Shown: piece by piece, positions 37,701 through 45,743 of the stretch
Layout: the number at the start of each line of letters is the position of its first letter
Position numbering within the stretch: position 1 is the stretch's first letter
Assembly: GCF_015158295.1 (NCBI RefSeq)
Contig: NZ_JACDXV010000001.1
Coordinates: forward strand, 124,001-188,000
Reading direction: 5' to 3'
DNA length: 64,000 nucleotides
Source: Devosia faecipullorum
Lineage (GTDB): Bacteria; Pseudomonadota; Alphaproteobacteria; Rhizobiales; Devosiaceae
Notes under the pieces: model-generated
Told to the model about the DNA's origin: nothing
Seen by the model: only the letters and a program-made list of their open reading frames with translations
Database searches by the model: none
Position numbers and translations under genes: made by a program

Positions 37701-39624
37701 TACCGGCGGGGGCCATCTCGGTGTCGCCCAACACATAGCCGGTTTCATCGGCGGCGAGGGCAATCGTCTGCGGGCCCGAGGAATAATTCACATAGATGCG
37801 GAATTTGCCGCGCCTGCGGCAGCGGACGCCGGCGGGCAGGGTGAGGATCGATGTGTCGGCCTCGGCCAGCAGATAATCGGCTACGCGCTGGATCAAGGCC
37901 CGATCGCCGCTGGCGGTGAGGTAGAACAGCTTGCCTTGCGACAACAGCACCGGCACGCCTTCCACGTCCTCCATGATCACCTCGGCGCCGCCTTCGGTTT
38001 TCTCCCGCCATAGCCGCGCTGCGCCGCCACCCTTGACCGCGACATCCACTCCGGCGGGCAGGCTGTCCACCCGCATTACCCGAGCGTCCAGAAGGTTCTG
38101 CGGCAGGTCGGGACCGAGTTTGGCAGGAATGGCGAAGTTCTCGGTTTTGGATCCGGTTCGCGGCCCGATCAGCACATGGCCTTCGAAATTGGCCACGGCT
38201 TCTCTCAATGCATCCGTCCAGAACAGCAGCGCGGGGATGGCGACGATGTCATAGCCGGCAAAATTCGAGGTCGAGGGAGGCAATATATCAACATCCAGCC
38301 CATGCTTGCGGAAGGCGGAATAAAGCGCTCGCACATGATCGCCATGGCGGAAGCCCGCCGCCTGCGGCTGGATTTCCCAGGCCCATTCGCTCTGATAATC
38401 ATAGATCAAGGCGATGCTGCCCTGAAGGGCTTTGCCCTCAAGGCCGGTTTCCGCCAGTTCGCGGGCCACCTGCTCGGCTTCGTGATAGCCCGGCGCAGGC
38501 TCGCTATCGGGCCGCAACAGGCCGGCATGCATCTGCTCCTGCGCGAATGGCGCCTGCCGCCAGCGGAAATAGGACACGACCTCGGCGCCATGGGCAAACG
38601 CCTCCCAGGCCCAGAGTCGCGCCATGCCGGGCAGGGGATCGGGGTTGAACGCACCCCAGTTCACCGGCCCCGGCTGCTGCTCCATGATCCACCAGCGGCC
38701 ATGCCCCACGGCGCGGTAGAGATCGTGGTGGAAGGCCGCATTGTCGGGATCGCCCTGACGCAGGTAGTGCCGCTTGATCTCGTCGGGTTCATTGCTGGTG
38801 GCCAGATGGCCGATCGGGTAGGAATCCCAGGACGCGATGTCGAGCGTCTCGGCCACGTCGTAGTGGTCGAATTCGGCATAGCGACTCATGAAATTATGAA
38901 TGACCGGCAGATCAGGGCGCTTCGCTTTCAGGATGTCGAATTGCACCTTGTTGAAGGCGGCGACCTGATCGGACGAATAGCGGCGGAAATCCAGTTCATG
39001 AGCCGGCGCCGCTTCGCAGACCAACAGGTTTGGCAGGTCGATCTGCTCGAAGCTCGAATATTCCATCGACCAAAAGACATTGCCCCAGGCCCGGTTCAGC
39101 GCCTCGATGGTTTGATACTTGTGTTGCAGCCAGAGGCGGAAGCCGTCACGTGCCGCCGGCGAATAGGAATAGGTGGTGCCGTGACAGCCATATTCATTGT
39201 CGGTCTGCCAGCCTGCCAGGGCCGGATGATCGGCCAATGCCTCGGCGAGAATATGGGTGATGCGCGCACATTCTTCCCGATAGCCGAGATGGGAGAAGTC
39301 GTAATGACGGCGCGAGCCGAACCCCTTGCGCCGACCTTCCCGGTCCATGGCCAGCATGTCGGGGTGCTTGTCGATCATCCAGCGGGGTGGCGTCGCAGTG
39401 GGCGTGCCGACGATGACTTTGAGCCCATGCCGGCCCAGCACATCCATGGCGCGGATTATCCAGCCGAGCTGTAGCTGGCCGGGGGCAGGCTCCAGCCGCG
39501 ACCACGCGAATTCGCCGATGCGCACGATCCTGATGCCGATTTCGGCCATGCGCCTGGCGTCATTGTCCCACCACTCCTCCAGCCAGTGTTCGGGATAATA
39601 ACAGACGCCGATGCTCGGATTCAT
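37669..39624 (-). CDS. Beta-galactosidase, GH42 family
   Basis: Hydrolyses terminal beta-galactosides to free galactose. The start at 39624 (MNPSIGVCYYPEHWLEEWWD) is the family start; upstream codons are unrelated. The TIM barrel carries the acid/base Glu144 in WQTDNEYG and the nucleophile Glu315 in WWIMEQQPGPVNW. A trimerisation domain and a small beta domain follow. With 651 residues it is full length and has no signal peptide, so it is cytoplasmic and needs an importer not seen here. Last gene of a four-gene minus-strand operon, 10 bases after the lactonase gene. Confidence 0.94.
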   Translation of the reverse strand: MNPSIGVCYYPEHWLEEWWDNDARRMAEIGIRIVRIGEFAWSRLEPAPGQLQLGWIIRAMDVLGRHGLKVIVGTPTATPPRWMIDKHPDMLAMDREGRRKGFGSRRHYDFSHLGYREECARITHILAEALADHPALAGWQTDNEYGCHGTTYSYSPAARDGFRLWLQHKYQTIEALNRAWGNVFWSMEYSSFEQIDLPNLLVCEAAPAHELDFRRYSSDQVAAFNKVQFDILKAKRPDLPVIHNFMSRYAEFDHYDVAETLDIASWDSYPIGHLATSNEPDEIKRHYLRQGDPDNAAFHHDLYRAVGHGRWWIMEQQPGPVNWGAFNPDPLPGMARLWAWEAFAHGAEVVSYFRWRQAPFAQEQMHAGLLRPDSEPAPGYHEAEQVARELAETGLEGKALQGSIALIYDYQSEWAWEIQPQAAGFRHGDHVRALYSAFRKHGLDVDILPPSTSNFAGYDIVAIPALLFWTDALREAVANFEGHVLIGPRTGSKTENFAIPAKLGPDLPQNLLDARVMRVDSLPAGVDVAVKGGGAARLWREKTEGGAEVIMEDVEGVPVLLSQGKLFYLTASGDRALIQRVADYLLAEADTSILTLPAGVRCRRRGKFRIYVNYSSGPQTIALAADETGYVLGDTEMAPAGISVAKLARAD

Positions 39625-39634
39625 GGGACTGGTC

Positions 39635-40510
39635 TCAGAGTTTGATCCTGGCTTCCGGGAGGCCCGGAACATCCAGATCGATGAAGAACACGCCGCCAGC
39701 GACCTTTTCGGCTGCAAGTTGCTCGGCGGAGAGGGTCTTGTTGGCGGTGGTGATGAACAGGCGCTTCAGATCCTTGCCGCCAAAGGCGGGGCAGGTGGCC
39801 TGGCTGACCGGCACCTCGACGATGCGATCGATGGAGCCGTCCGGCGCGTAGCGGATGACGCAATTGCCGCCCCAGCGTGCGTTCCAGATATAGCCCTGGC
39901 TATCGACCACGGCGCCATCGGGATAGCCGCGATGCTCCGAGACATCGGCAAACAGTGTCCATTCGCCGATGGGCATGCCGGTCGCCGGGTCGGTCTCGCA
40001 TTTGAGGATTTTCTGCGTCGGTGTGTCGGTCCAATAGGCAATGCGGCCATCGGGGGAGAAACAGGTGGCGTTGGGAATAGCTGCCTCTGTCCGGATCCGC
40101 GTCAGTTTCCCGGTCCGATAGTGATAGACCGCCCCCTCCCTTGGCCCCTCGTCCTTGACCATGGTGCCGATCCAGAAGGCGCCGGAGGGATGCACGCGGC
40201 TGTCATTGGTCCGGTTAGTGGGGATGTCGGCCTCGATATCGACGATAGTCTGCATCGCGCCACTGGCCAGTTCGAATCGCTTGAGACCAGTTTCAGTGGC
40301 CAGCGCCAGACTGGTGTCATCGATGATGGCCGCAGCGGCCACGATCTCCTCGAAATGCCATTCTTTCGCGAGCACTCCGTCGGCGCCGGCAGCGAACAGC
40401 GTTCGATTGTTGATGTCGAACCAGAACAATTGCTGGCGGCCATCATGCCAGATCGGGCCTTCGCCCAGCGCGCATTGGCTGTCGATGAGCAGCTTCGCCG
40501 TGTCACTCAT
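39635..40510 (-). CDS. SMP-30/gluconolactonase family sugar lactonase
   Basis: Six-bladed beta-propeller lactonase, 291 residues. Family landmarks are LGEGPIWHDGRQQLFWFDI near residue 15 (metal-binding Glu), NDSRVHPSGAFWIGTM with the Asn/Asp site, and YPDGAVVDSQGYIWNARWGG. The neighbouring galactonate genes make D-galactono-lactone the most plausible substrate; L-arabinolactone is the main alternative. It overlaps dgoA by four bases and precedes the beta-galactosidase. Confidence 0.88.
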   Translation of the reverse strand: MSDTAKLLIDSQCALGEGPIWHDGRQQLFWFDINNRTLFAAGADGVLAKEWHFEEIVAAAAIIDDTSLALATETGLKRFELASGAMQTIVDIEADIPTNRTNDSRVHPSGAFWIGTMVKDEGPREGAVYHYRTGKLTRIRTEAAIPNATCFSPDGRIAYWTDTPTQKILKCETDPATGMPIGEWTLFADVSEHRGYPDGAVVDSQGYIWNARWGGNCVIRYAPDGSIDRIVEVPVSQATCPAFGGKDLKRLFITTANKTLSAEQLAAEKVAGGVFFIDLDVPGLPEARIKL

Positions 40511-41118
40511 GCTTTGGCACCCCTGTCATAAGCGGCGACGGCCAGTGCCGCGCGCTCCGCCACGTCGTCGGCGTTCATTCCCGGTTTGTAGAGATAGCTG
40601 CCGAGGCCGAACCCGCTACAGCCGGCGGCGAAGAATTCGTGGAAATTGTCGGGATTGGCGCCGCCCACGGCATAGAGGGGCAGGGCAGGCGGCAGCACCG
40701 CTTTCATCGCCTTGATGCCCCTGGCGCCCAGCACCTCGGCAGGAAAGAACTTGAGGCCGGTCGCCCCGGCGCGAATGGCCGTGAACGCATCGGTCGGAGA
40801 GAACACGCCGGGATAGGATTTCAGGCCGAGCTGCACCGTTTCCGTGATGACATCCACATTGGTATCCGGCGAGACGATGAATGTGCCGCCGGCTCCGGCA
40901 ACGGCTCGGACGTCCTCCGGCGACAGCACCGTTCCGGCACCGATCTCCGCGCGGGCCGACAGCGCCTTGGCCGCAAGTGCAATACTGTCCACGGCATTGG
41001 GCGAATTGAGCGGCACCTCGATCAAGGTGATCCCGGCTTCGGCGAGCACGGTGCAGACCGGAACCGCTTCGTCGGTGCGGATACCGCGCAGGATGGCGAT
41101 GATATGGCGATGGTTCAT
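40507..41118 (-). CDS. dgoA: 2-dehydro-3-deoxy-6-phosphogalactonate aldolase
   Basis: Class I aldolase splitting KDPGal into pyruvate and glyceraldehyde 3-phosphate. The 203-residue TIM barrel shows the catalytic Glu34 in LIEVPLNSP and the Schiff-base Lys123 in GLKFFPAEV. The N-terminus IIAILRGIRTDEAV and the LNS segment match galactonate-type rather than Eda-type aldolases, and the dgoK neighbour agrees. It follows dgoK by 12 bases and overlaps the lactonase gene by four. Confidence 0.92.
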   Translation of the reverse strand: MNHRHIIAILRGIRTDEAVPVCTVLAEAGITLIEVPLNSPNAVDSIALAAKALSARAEIGAGTVLSPEDVRAVAGAGGTFIVSPDTNVDVITETVQLGLKSYPGVFSPTDAFTAIRAGATGLKFFPAEVLGARGIKAMKAVLPPALPLYAVGGANPDNFHEFFAAGCSGFGLGSYLYKPGMNADDVAERAALAVAAYDRGAKA

Positions 41119-41130
41119 GCTCTGCAGTCC

Positions 41131-42048
41131 TCAGGAAAAATGCTGGCGCGCGGCCTTAAGCCCGGCCAGAACGATCTCGGTCGCATCGACGGTGCGGCCG
41201 CTGGCGCCGGACATACCCAGCACCTCTTCATAAAGCGCGCAGAGCGTAGGCGATCCGATCAGCGGCACGGGATCGGTGCTGATCCGGTTACGGTTTGCGG
41301 CGATCTCGGTGCCGATCAATAGACCGGACAGGTAGCCGGCGCTCCAGTCCGGTTCCCGCCCTGACAGCAGGGCGCCGGCGCGGACACGAAACAATTGGCC
41401 GAGCAGATCGTCGGGTCGTTCCAGCCCGTCCGCAGCGCCAGCCTTGAAGCCTTGGGTGCGGCCCGGACCATCGAGTGGCCCCGTCAGGGAATGACGCAGC
41501 ACCGAATGGGTCTTGAGCAGTTCGAACAATTCCCCGGTCATGGCGGTGGAGAAGTGCTCGATGCGGGTGCCCTCAAGTTGCGCCCATTTCGAATGGGTGC
41601 CCGGCATGCAGACAAGGCCGGAATAGTCTGGGTTGAGAGCGGCGAGGCCCAGAAGCTGCGTCTCCTCGCCACGCATGACGTTTTCGCCATTCTGGCGCTG
41701 GCAGACGCCGGGCAGGATGGCGACAGACAAATCCGACCCCGCCATGTCCGGGCGCACCGCATTGGCCGCGAGGTCGCGCAGATCGGCGGGGGCTTCGAGA
41801 TAGGGCGCTTCGAGCCAGCCCTGGCGCGCGCCGGCCATGCCGCACACAAGCACCTCCATGGGGCCGGGCGGCAGCGTCAGCCGGCCGGCAATTTCGGCCA
41901 ATGCGGCGGGAAATTCGGCCTGGCTCAGCTTGCCCATGCCCTTTTCCGAACTGGCGGACGACAGAATTGCGCCATCCGCACCGACTCCCCATGCTCGAAG
42001 ATTGGAGGTGCCCCAATCCACTGCCACCCATGTCACATTCTTTGTCAA
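41131..42048 (-). CDS. dgoK: 2-dehydro-3-deoxygalactonokinase
   Basis: Phosphorylates 2-keto-3-deoxygalactonate to KDPGal with ATP. The 305-residue ASKHA-type protein has the phosphate-1 motif WVAVDWGTSNLRAW at the N-terminus, VCGMAGARQGWLEAPY near residue 80, and MPGTHSKWAQL. First gene of the minus-strand operon dgoK-dgoA-lactonase-beta-galactosidase; its start faces the divergent dehydratase gene 288 bases away. Confidence 0.93.
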   Translation of the reverse strand: MTKNVTWVAVDWGTSNLRAWGVGADGAILSSASSEKGMGKLSQAEFPAALAEIAGRLTLPPGPMEVLVCGMAGARQGWLEAPYLEAPADLRDLAANAVRPDMAGSDLSVAILPGVCQRQNGENVMRGEETQLLGLAALNPDYSGLVCMPGTHSKWAQLEGTRIEHFSTAMTGELFELLKTHSVLRHSLTGPLDGPGRTQGFKAGAADGLERPDDLLGQLFRVRAGALLSGREPDWSAGYLSGLLIGTEIAANRNRISTDPVPLIGSPTLCALYEEVLGMSGASGRTVDATEIVLAGLKAARQHFS

Positions 42049-42336
42049 ACTCGTTCCTCACTTGGCGCTGTCGTCCCGGCGGTGCGCGACCCTATCGGCG
42101 ATGCCGGGATGAGGCCAGCCGATTCCAGCTCGCCGCGACAGTCATAGCGCGGGCCGCTTGCGCATGCTGCCGGGCCGGTAAGATCGGCTGCTCCCCAAGG
42201 CAGATTTTTAGCATCGCATCGCTGAATTTGGAATTGTATGATTTTTTCGGCAATTGGCGTTCACACAGCAATCTGGCGTGCTACACCTGTTTCAGCTTGG
42301 CCTCCAAGTCCGCCGGGCGGACATATTAGGATAAAG
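42049..42336. promoter_or_regulatory. Divergent control region of the galactonate genes
   Basis: Gap of 288 bases between dgoK and the dehydratase, which must hold both promoters. Inverted repeat GAATTG (42231-42236) and CAATT (42251-42255) flanks TATGATTTTTTCGG and may be an operator for a GntR-type sugar-acid regulator; this is a guess. AGGA at 42328-42331 serves the dehydratase. No gene is visible. Confidence 0.4.
42072..42111. repeat. CCCGGC hairpin, dispersed-repeat type
   Basis: Arms TCCCGGC (42074-42080) and GCCGGGA (42103-42109), extended by a C-G pair, around a GC-rich loop. The form GTCCCGGC...GCCGGGATGA matches intergenic repeats that are abundant in alphaproteobacteria. Copy number cannot be judged from one window. 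Confidence 0.35.
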
Positions 42337-44148
42337 ATGATGAGTGCAGACAATGGCGGCGCAGATGGCCGCAAGCTGAGATCGCGCGCCTGGTTTGATA
42401 ACCCGGACAATCCCGACATGACGGCGCTCTATCTGGAGCGCTACATGAATTACGGCGTCTCGCGCGAAGAATTGCAGTCGGGCAAGCCGATCATCGGTAT
42501 CGCCCAGACCGGCTCCGATCTCAGTCCGTGCAATCGTCATCACATGGTTCTGGCGGAGCGAGTGCGGGAAGGCATCCGCGAAGCCGGCGGCATCGCCATC
42601 GAGTTTCCGGTGCATCCGATCCAGGAGACCGGCAAGCGTCCGACGGCGGGCCTCGACCGCAACCTCGCCTATCTCGGCCTCGTGGAAGTGCTCTACGGCT
42701 ATCCGCTCGACGGCGTGGTGCTGACCATCGGCTGCGACAAGACCACCCCGGCCATGCTGATGGGCGCGGCGACCGTCAATATTCCGGCCATCGCGCTCTC
42801 GGTCGGGCCCATGCTCAATGGCTGGCATAAGGGCGAGCGCACCGGCTCGGGCACCATCATCTGGAAGGCGCGGCAGATGCTGGCGGCCGGCGAGATCGAC
42901 TATCCCAAATTCATCGAACTAGTCGCGTCTTCCGCGCCCTCCGCCGGCTATTGCAACACGATGGGCACGGCGACGACGATGAATTCGCTGGCCGAGGCGC
43001 TGGGCATGCAATTGCCCGGATCCGCCGCCATTCCGGCACCCTATCGCGACCGCCAGGAGATGGCATGGCGGACCGGCAAGCGTATCGTCGAGATGGTGCA
43101 TGAAGACCTCAAGCCCTCCGATATCCTGACTAAGGACAATTTCCTCAACGCCATCGTGGTCAATTCCGCCATCGGCGGCTCGACCAATGCGCCGATCCAC
43201 ATCAATGCCATTGCCCGCCATATCGGCGTCGATCTCAATATCGAGGAATGGCAGCAGCACGGGCTGAAGGTGCCACTCCTCGTCAACCTGCAGCCTGCCG
43301 GCGAATATCTCGGCGAGGACTATTATCATGCTGGCGGCGTGCCGGCGGTGGTCAATGAATTGATGCAGCAAGGGCTCATTCACGAGGATGCGCCGACCGT
43401 CAATGGCAGAACCATCGGCGAAAATTGCCGCCAGACGGTGATCGAGGACGACAAGGTCATCCGGCATTTCGACAATCCGATGAAGGCCGAGGCCGGATTC
43501 CTGGTGCTGCGCGGCAATCTCTTCGACAATGCCATCATGAAGACCAGCGTGATCAGCGCCGAGTTCCGCGAACGCTATCTTAGCGATCCGGCCCATCCCG
43601 GCATGTTCGAGGGCAAGGCCGTGGTGTTCGACGGGCCGGAAGATTACCACCGGCGCATCGACGATCCTGCGCTGGAGATCGACGAGCATACCCTGTTGTT
43701 CATGCGCGGCGCCGGGCCGATCGGCTATCCGGGCGCGGCGGAAGTGGTCAACATGCGGCCGCCCGATTACCTGATCAAGCAGGGCGTGTCCTCGCTGGCC
43801 TGTATCGGTGACGGGCGCCAGTCCGGCACTTCCGGTTCGCCCTCGATCCTCAATGCGTCGCCCGAAGCGGCGGCCGGTGGCAATCTTGCCATCCTCAAGA
43901 CCGGAGACATGGTGCGCATCGACCTCAACAGGGGCGAGGCCAATATCCTGATCTCCGATGCCGAAATCGAACAGCGCCGTCGTGTATTGGACGAAGCTGG
44001 TGGGTATCAATATCCCCGGCATCAGACGCCCTGGCAGGAAATCCAGCGCGGCCTGGTCGATCAACTCGGCAGCGGCGCCGTATTGCGGCCCGCGGTCAAG
44101 TATCAGCGCATTGCCCAGACGGAAGGCCTGCCGCGCGACAACCACTGA
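42337..44148 (+). CDS. IlvD/Edd-family sugar-acid dehydratase, probably D-galactonate or L-arabinonate dehydratase
   Basis: Fe-S dehydratase of the pentonate/hexonate branch, 603 residues. Start at ATG 42337, five bases after AGGA; an ATG three bases later is equally possible. Cluster ligands are Cys65 (DLSPCNRHH), Cys133 ([11 protein letters not shown]) and Cys206 ([15 protein letters not shown]). The catalytic serine segment [10 protein letters not shown] is intact. The sequence strongly recalls the Rhizobium L-arabinonate/D-galactonate/D-fuconate dehydratase, which carries a [2Fe-2S] cluster. With dgoK and dgoA adjacent, conversion of D-galactonate to 2-keto-3-deoxygalactonate is the likely role. 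It is not the branched-chain amino-acid IlvD. Confidence 0.9.
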   Translation: MMSADNGGADGRKLRSRAWFDNPDNPDMTALYLERYMNYGVSREELQSGKPIIGIAQTGSDLSPCNRHHMVLAERVREGIREAGGIAIEFPVHPIQETGKRPTAGLDRNLAYLGLVEVLYGYPLDGVVLTIGCDKTTPAMLMGAATVNIPAIALSVGPMLNGWHKGERTGSGTIIWKARQMLAAGEIDYPKFIELVASSAPSAGYCNTMGTATTMNSLAEALGMQLPGSAAIPAPYRDRQEMAWRTGKRIVEMVHEDLKPSDILTKDNFLNAIVVNSAIGGSTNAPIHINAIARHIGVDLNIEEWQQHGLKVPLLVNLQPAGEYLGEDYYHAGGVPAVVNELMQQGLIHEDAPTVNGRTIGENCRQTVIEDDKVIRHFDNPMKAEAGFLVLRGNLFDNAIMKTSVISAEFRERYLSDPAHPGMFEGKAVVFDGPEDYHRRIDDPALEIDEHTLLFMRGAGPIGYPGAAEVVNMRPPDYLIKQGVSSLACIGDGRQSGTSGSPSILNASPEAAAGGNLAILKTGDMVRIDLNRGEANILISDAEIEQRRRVLDEAGGYQYPRHQTPWQEIQRGLVDQLGSGAVLRPAVKYQRIAQTEGLPRDNH

Positions 44149-44171
44149 TCATTTGGCTGTCTGCCTTGGGT

Positions 44172-44198
44172 CGGCCCTGTCGTTCGGGCCGGTCTTTT
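44172..44198 (+). terminator. Terminator after the dehydratase gene
   Basis: Six-bp stem CGGCCC (44172-44177) and GGGCCG (44186-44191) with an eight-base loop, followed by GTCTTTTC. It starts 23 bases after the stop codon. Confidence 0.65.
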
Positions 44199-44202
44199 CG
44201 GG

Positions 44203-44785
44203 ATGGGACAGAGGCATGACGAAACGCCGGCCGGCGAAGTGCCTCCGGGTTTGCTGTGGAGAGAGACCGCCATTCGAGCTTGGCGCTCATGGCCTTCTCG
44301 TTTCATATCGGTCCACCGGACCGATATGTCGGCTTCGCCGCACAACTCGAAATGGTTGCGGCGTGGGGCGAAATTCGCCTCGGTGCCGGTGGTCCGGCAA
44401 AGGTATAGGTTGAGGAAAACCTCGCCCCACGCACCGGCGGCTCGTTCGACGCGCTGGGCCCGGCGGAATTACGTCCGCTCCGATCCATGAGGGACTGCTT
44501 CGTCTTCGCCCTGCTGGCGACGTGGCAGCTGCCGATCCGGTGCAGCCGGAAGGGCCCGACATGGTTCCCCGGGGAGAGTACCGGGGGTCCGTCCATAGGC
44601 GCGAACGGAAGAAAGGCGACCCCTTCTCCATCCGGTCCCCCACACCGATTGTTCGTCGCGACCGCGCAGCCTGTGCAGGAGTGCGGATAATGTGCCTGAG
44701 GTTTCGGGGGAGGGGGATAGAGGGGATAAGTCTTGTTTCAATTCACGCAAGCCCGAGGATGACGAGCGAGGGTGAGAGTGTTTGT
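44203..44785 (+). other. Gene-free, hairpin-rich block; candidate structured RNA
   Basis: No frame here has a credible start, composition or family match on either strand. Instead there is a run of stems: GAGGCA/TGCCTC (44211-44245) enclosing CGCCGGCCGGCG; an 11-bp stem CATATCGGTCC/GGACCGATATG (44304-44328); CGGC/GCCG (44330-44340); a long-range 11-bp pair GCGTGGGGCGA (44361-44371) with TCGCCCCACGC (44422-44432); GCGGA/TCCGC (44464-44478); the palindrome GGCAGCTGCC (44524-44533); and CCCCGG/CCGGGG near 44567-44586. It ends at a plus-strand terminator. I could not match it to tmRNA (no tag frame) or RNase P RNA (no GAAAGTCC core). Confidence 0.4.
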
Positions 44786-44811
44786 GAGTCCGATGGGACT
44801 CGGTGTTTTTT
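44786..44811 (+). terminator. Rho-independent terminator reading rightward
   Basis: Stem GAGTCC (44786-44791) and GGACTC (44796-44801) with a four-base loop, followed by GGTGTTTTTT. No protein gene ends near it: the dehydratase stops about 640 bases upstream and has its own terminator, so it may end a non-coding transcript. Confidence 0.65.
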
Positions 44812-44837
44812 GAAGCTGCGGCCCCCCCCACCCTCGT

Positions 44838-44860
44838 TCCCTCCCCTCAAGGGGGAGGGA
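44838..44860. repeat. CCCTCCCC palindrome of dispersed-repeat type
   Basis: Nine-bp stem TCCCTCCCC (44838-44846) and GGGGAGGGA (44852-44860) with loop TCAAG. Such polypurine palindromes are widespread intergenic repeats in GC-rich proteobacteria. It lies about 90 bases beyond the lexA stop; the rest of 44861-44952 shows no gene. Confidence 0.45.
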
Positions 44861-44952
44861 GGCGCGGGAGCGGCTGGAGCGAGAGAAGTTACGCCATCAC
44901 AAGCAAAGAGGCAGCGAGCCGAGCGCGCTGAAGCGGCGCGACACTGGCTCGA

Positions 44953-45666
44953 TCAATATTTCCGCAGCAATCCCACGAGTCGGCCTTGGACCTTGACGCG
45001 GTCCGGCGGGAAGATGCGGGTTTCGTAGGCGGGGTTGGCCGCTTCCAGCGCAATCGTGTCGCCCTTGCGACGGAGGCGCTTGAGAGTTGCTTCCTCGTCA
45101 TCGACCAGGGCGACAATAATCTCGCCGGTCGATGCGCTTTCCTGCTTCTTGATCAGGACCGTATCGCCATCGAAAATACCGGCATCGATCATCGAATCGC
45201 CGCGCACTTCCAGGGCGTAATGCTCGCCCGCGCCCAGCATTTCGGGCGGCACGGCAATGGTGTGGGAATGGGTCTGGATCGCCTCGATCGGCGTACCGGC
45301 CGCGATCCGGCCCATGACCGGAATGGAAACCGGACGGGCATAATCGTCCTGCGCGCTGGCGCGGGATGGTGGTGAGGCCACCTTGCCCAGATTGCCTTCG
45401 ATCACCGCAGGCTCGAAACGCGCCTTGCGGCCGCCCAGCGACGGGTTCATCGAATCGGGGAGCTTGATCACCTCCAGCGCCCGAGCCCGATTGGGCAGGC
45501 GGCGGATGAAGCCGCGTTCCTCGAGCGCGGTGATCAGCCTGTGGATGCCCGATTTGGACGCCAGATCGAGCGCGTCCTTCATCTCGTCAAAGGAGGGCGG
45601 GATACCGCTTTCCTTCATCCGTTCGTGGATGAACATCAGCAGTTCGTGTTGTTTGCGTGTCAGCAT
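44953..45666 (-). CDS. lexA: SOS response repressor LexA
   Basis: Represses the SOS regulon and self-cleaves when RecA filaments form on damaged DNA. The start at 45666 gives [20 protein letters not shown] and 237 residues; an upstream extension would run through the operators. The winged helix occupies residues 1-70. The cleavage bond Ala123-Gly124 lies in [10 protein letters not shown], and the Ser158 (RGDSM) and Lys196 (EATLKRL) dyad is intact. Two LexA boxes lie 22 and 47 bases before the start, so it is autoregulated. It is downstream of moeA but has its own promoter. Confidence 0.97.
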   Translation of the reverse strand: MLTRKQHELLMFIHERMKESGIPPSFDEMKDALDLASKSGIHRLITALEERGFIRRLPNRARALEVIKLPDSMNPSLGGRKARFEPAVIEGNLGKVASPPSRASAQDDYARPVSIPVMGRIAAGTPIEAIQTHSHTIAVPPEMLGAGEHYALEVRGDSMIDAGIFDGDTVLIKKQESASTGEIIVALVDDEEATLKRLRRKGDTIALEAANPAYETRIFPPDRVKVQGRLVGLLRKY

Positions 45667-45687
45667 CGGCCCCAGACCCCAGAATCG

Positions 45688-45702
45688 GAACATAGACGGA
45701 AC
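45688..45702 (-). promoter_or_regulatory. LexA box 1 upstream of lexA
   Basis: GAAC-ATAGACG-GAAC on the plus strand, i.e. GTTC-N7-GTTC read in the lexA direction; an exact match to the alphaproteobacterial operator, 21 bases before the lexA start. Confidence 0.88.
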
Positions 45703-45712
45703 GACCATATCT

Positions 45713-45727
45713 GTTCCATTTATGTTC
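45713..45727 (-). promoter_or_regulatory. LexA box 2 upstream of lexA
   Basis: GTTC-CATTTAT-GTTC on the plus strand, i.e. GAAC-N7-GAAC in the lexA direction. It is inverted relative to box 1, with ten bases between the two. It ends 16 bases before the moeA stop codon. Confidence 0.85.
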
Positions 45728-45743
45728 TGCAATAGCGCCGAAA

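Noticed and set aside
40507..41118. KDPG aldolase Eda of the Entner-Doudoroff pathway
   Set aside because: The N-terminal IIAILRGIRTDEAV and LIEVPLNSP segments and the adjacent dgoK indicate the galactonate aldolase.
42337..44148. Dihydroxy-acid dehydratase IlvD or phosphogluconate dehydratase Edd
   Set aside because: Length, N-terminal [16 protein letters not shown] start and the three cysteine contexts fit the sugar-acid (arabinonate/galactonate) branch, and the neighbours are dgoK and dgoA.
44203..44811. tmRNA or RNase P RNA as identity of the structured block
   Set aside because: No ANDN-type tag reading frame and no GAAAGTCC core on either strand; a covariance search would be decisive.
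44203..44831. Several 90-120 codon frames on both strands in the non-coding block
   Set aside because: Mutually overlapping, rich in Arg/Pro/Ser, no ribosome-binding sites and no family match; the sequence is better explained by paired stems.
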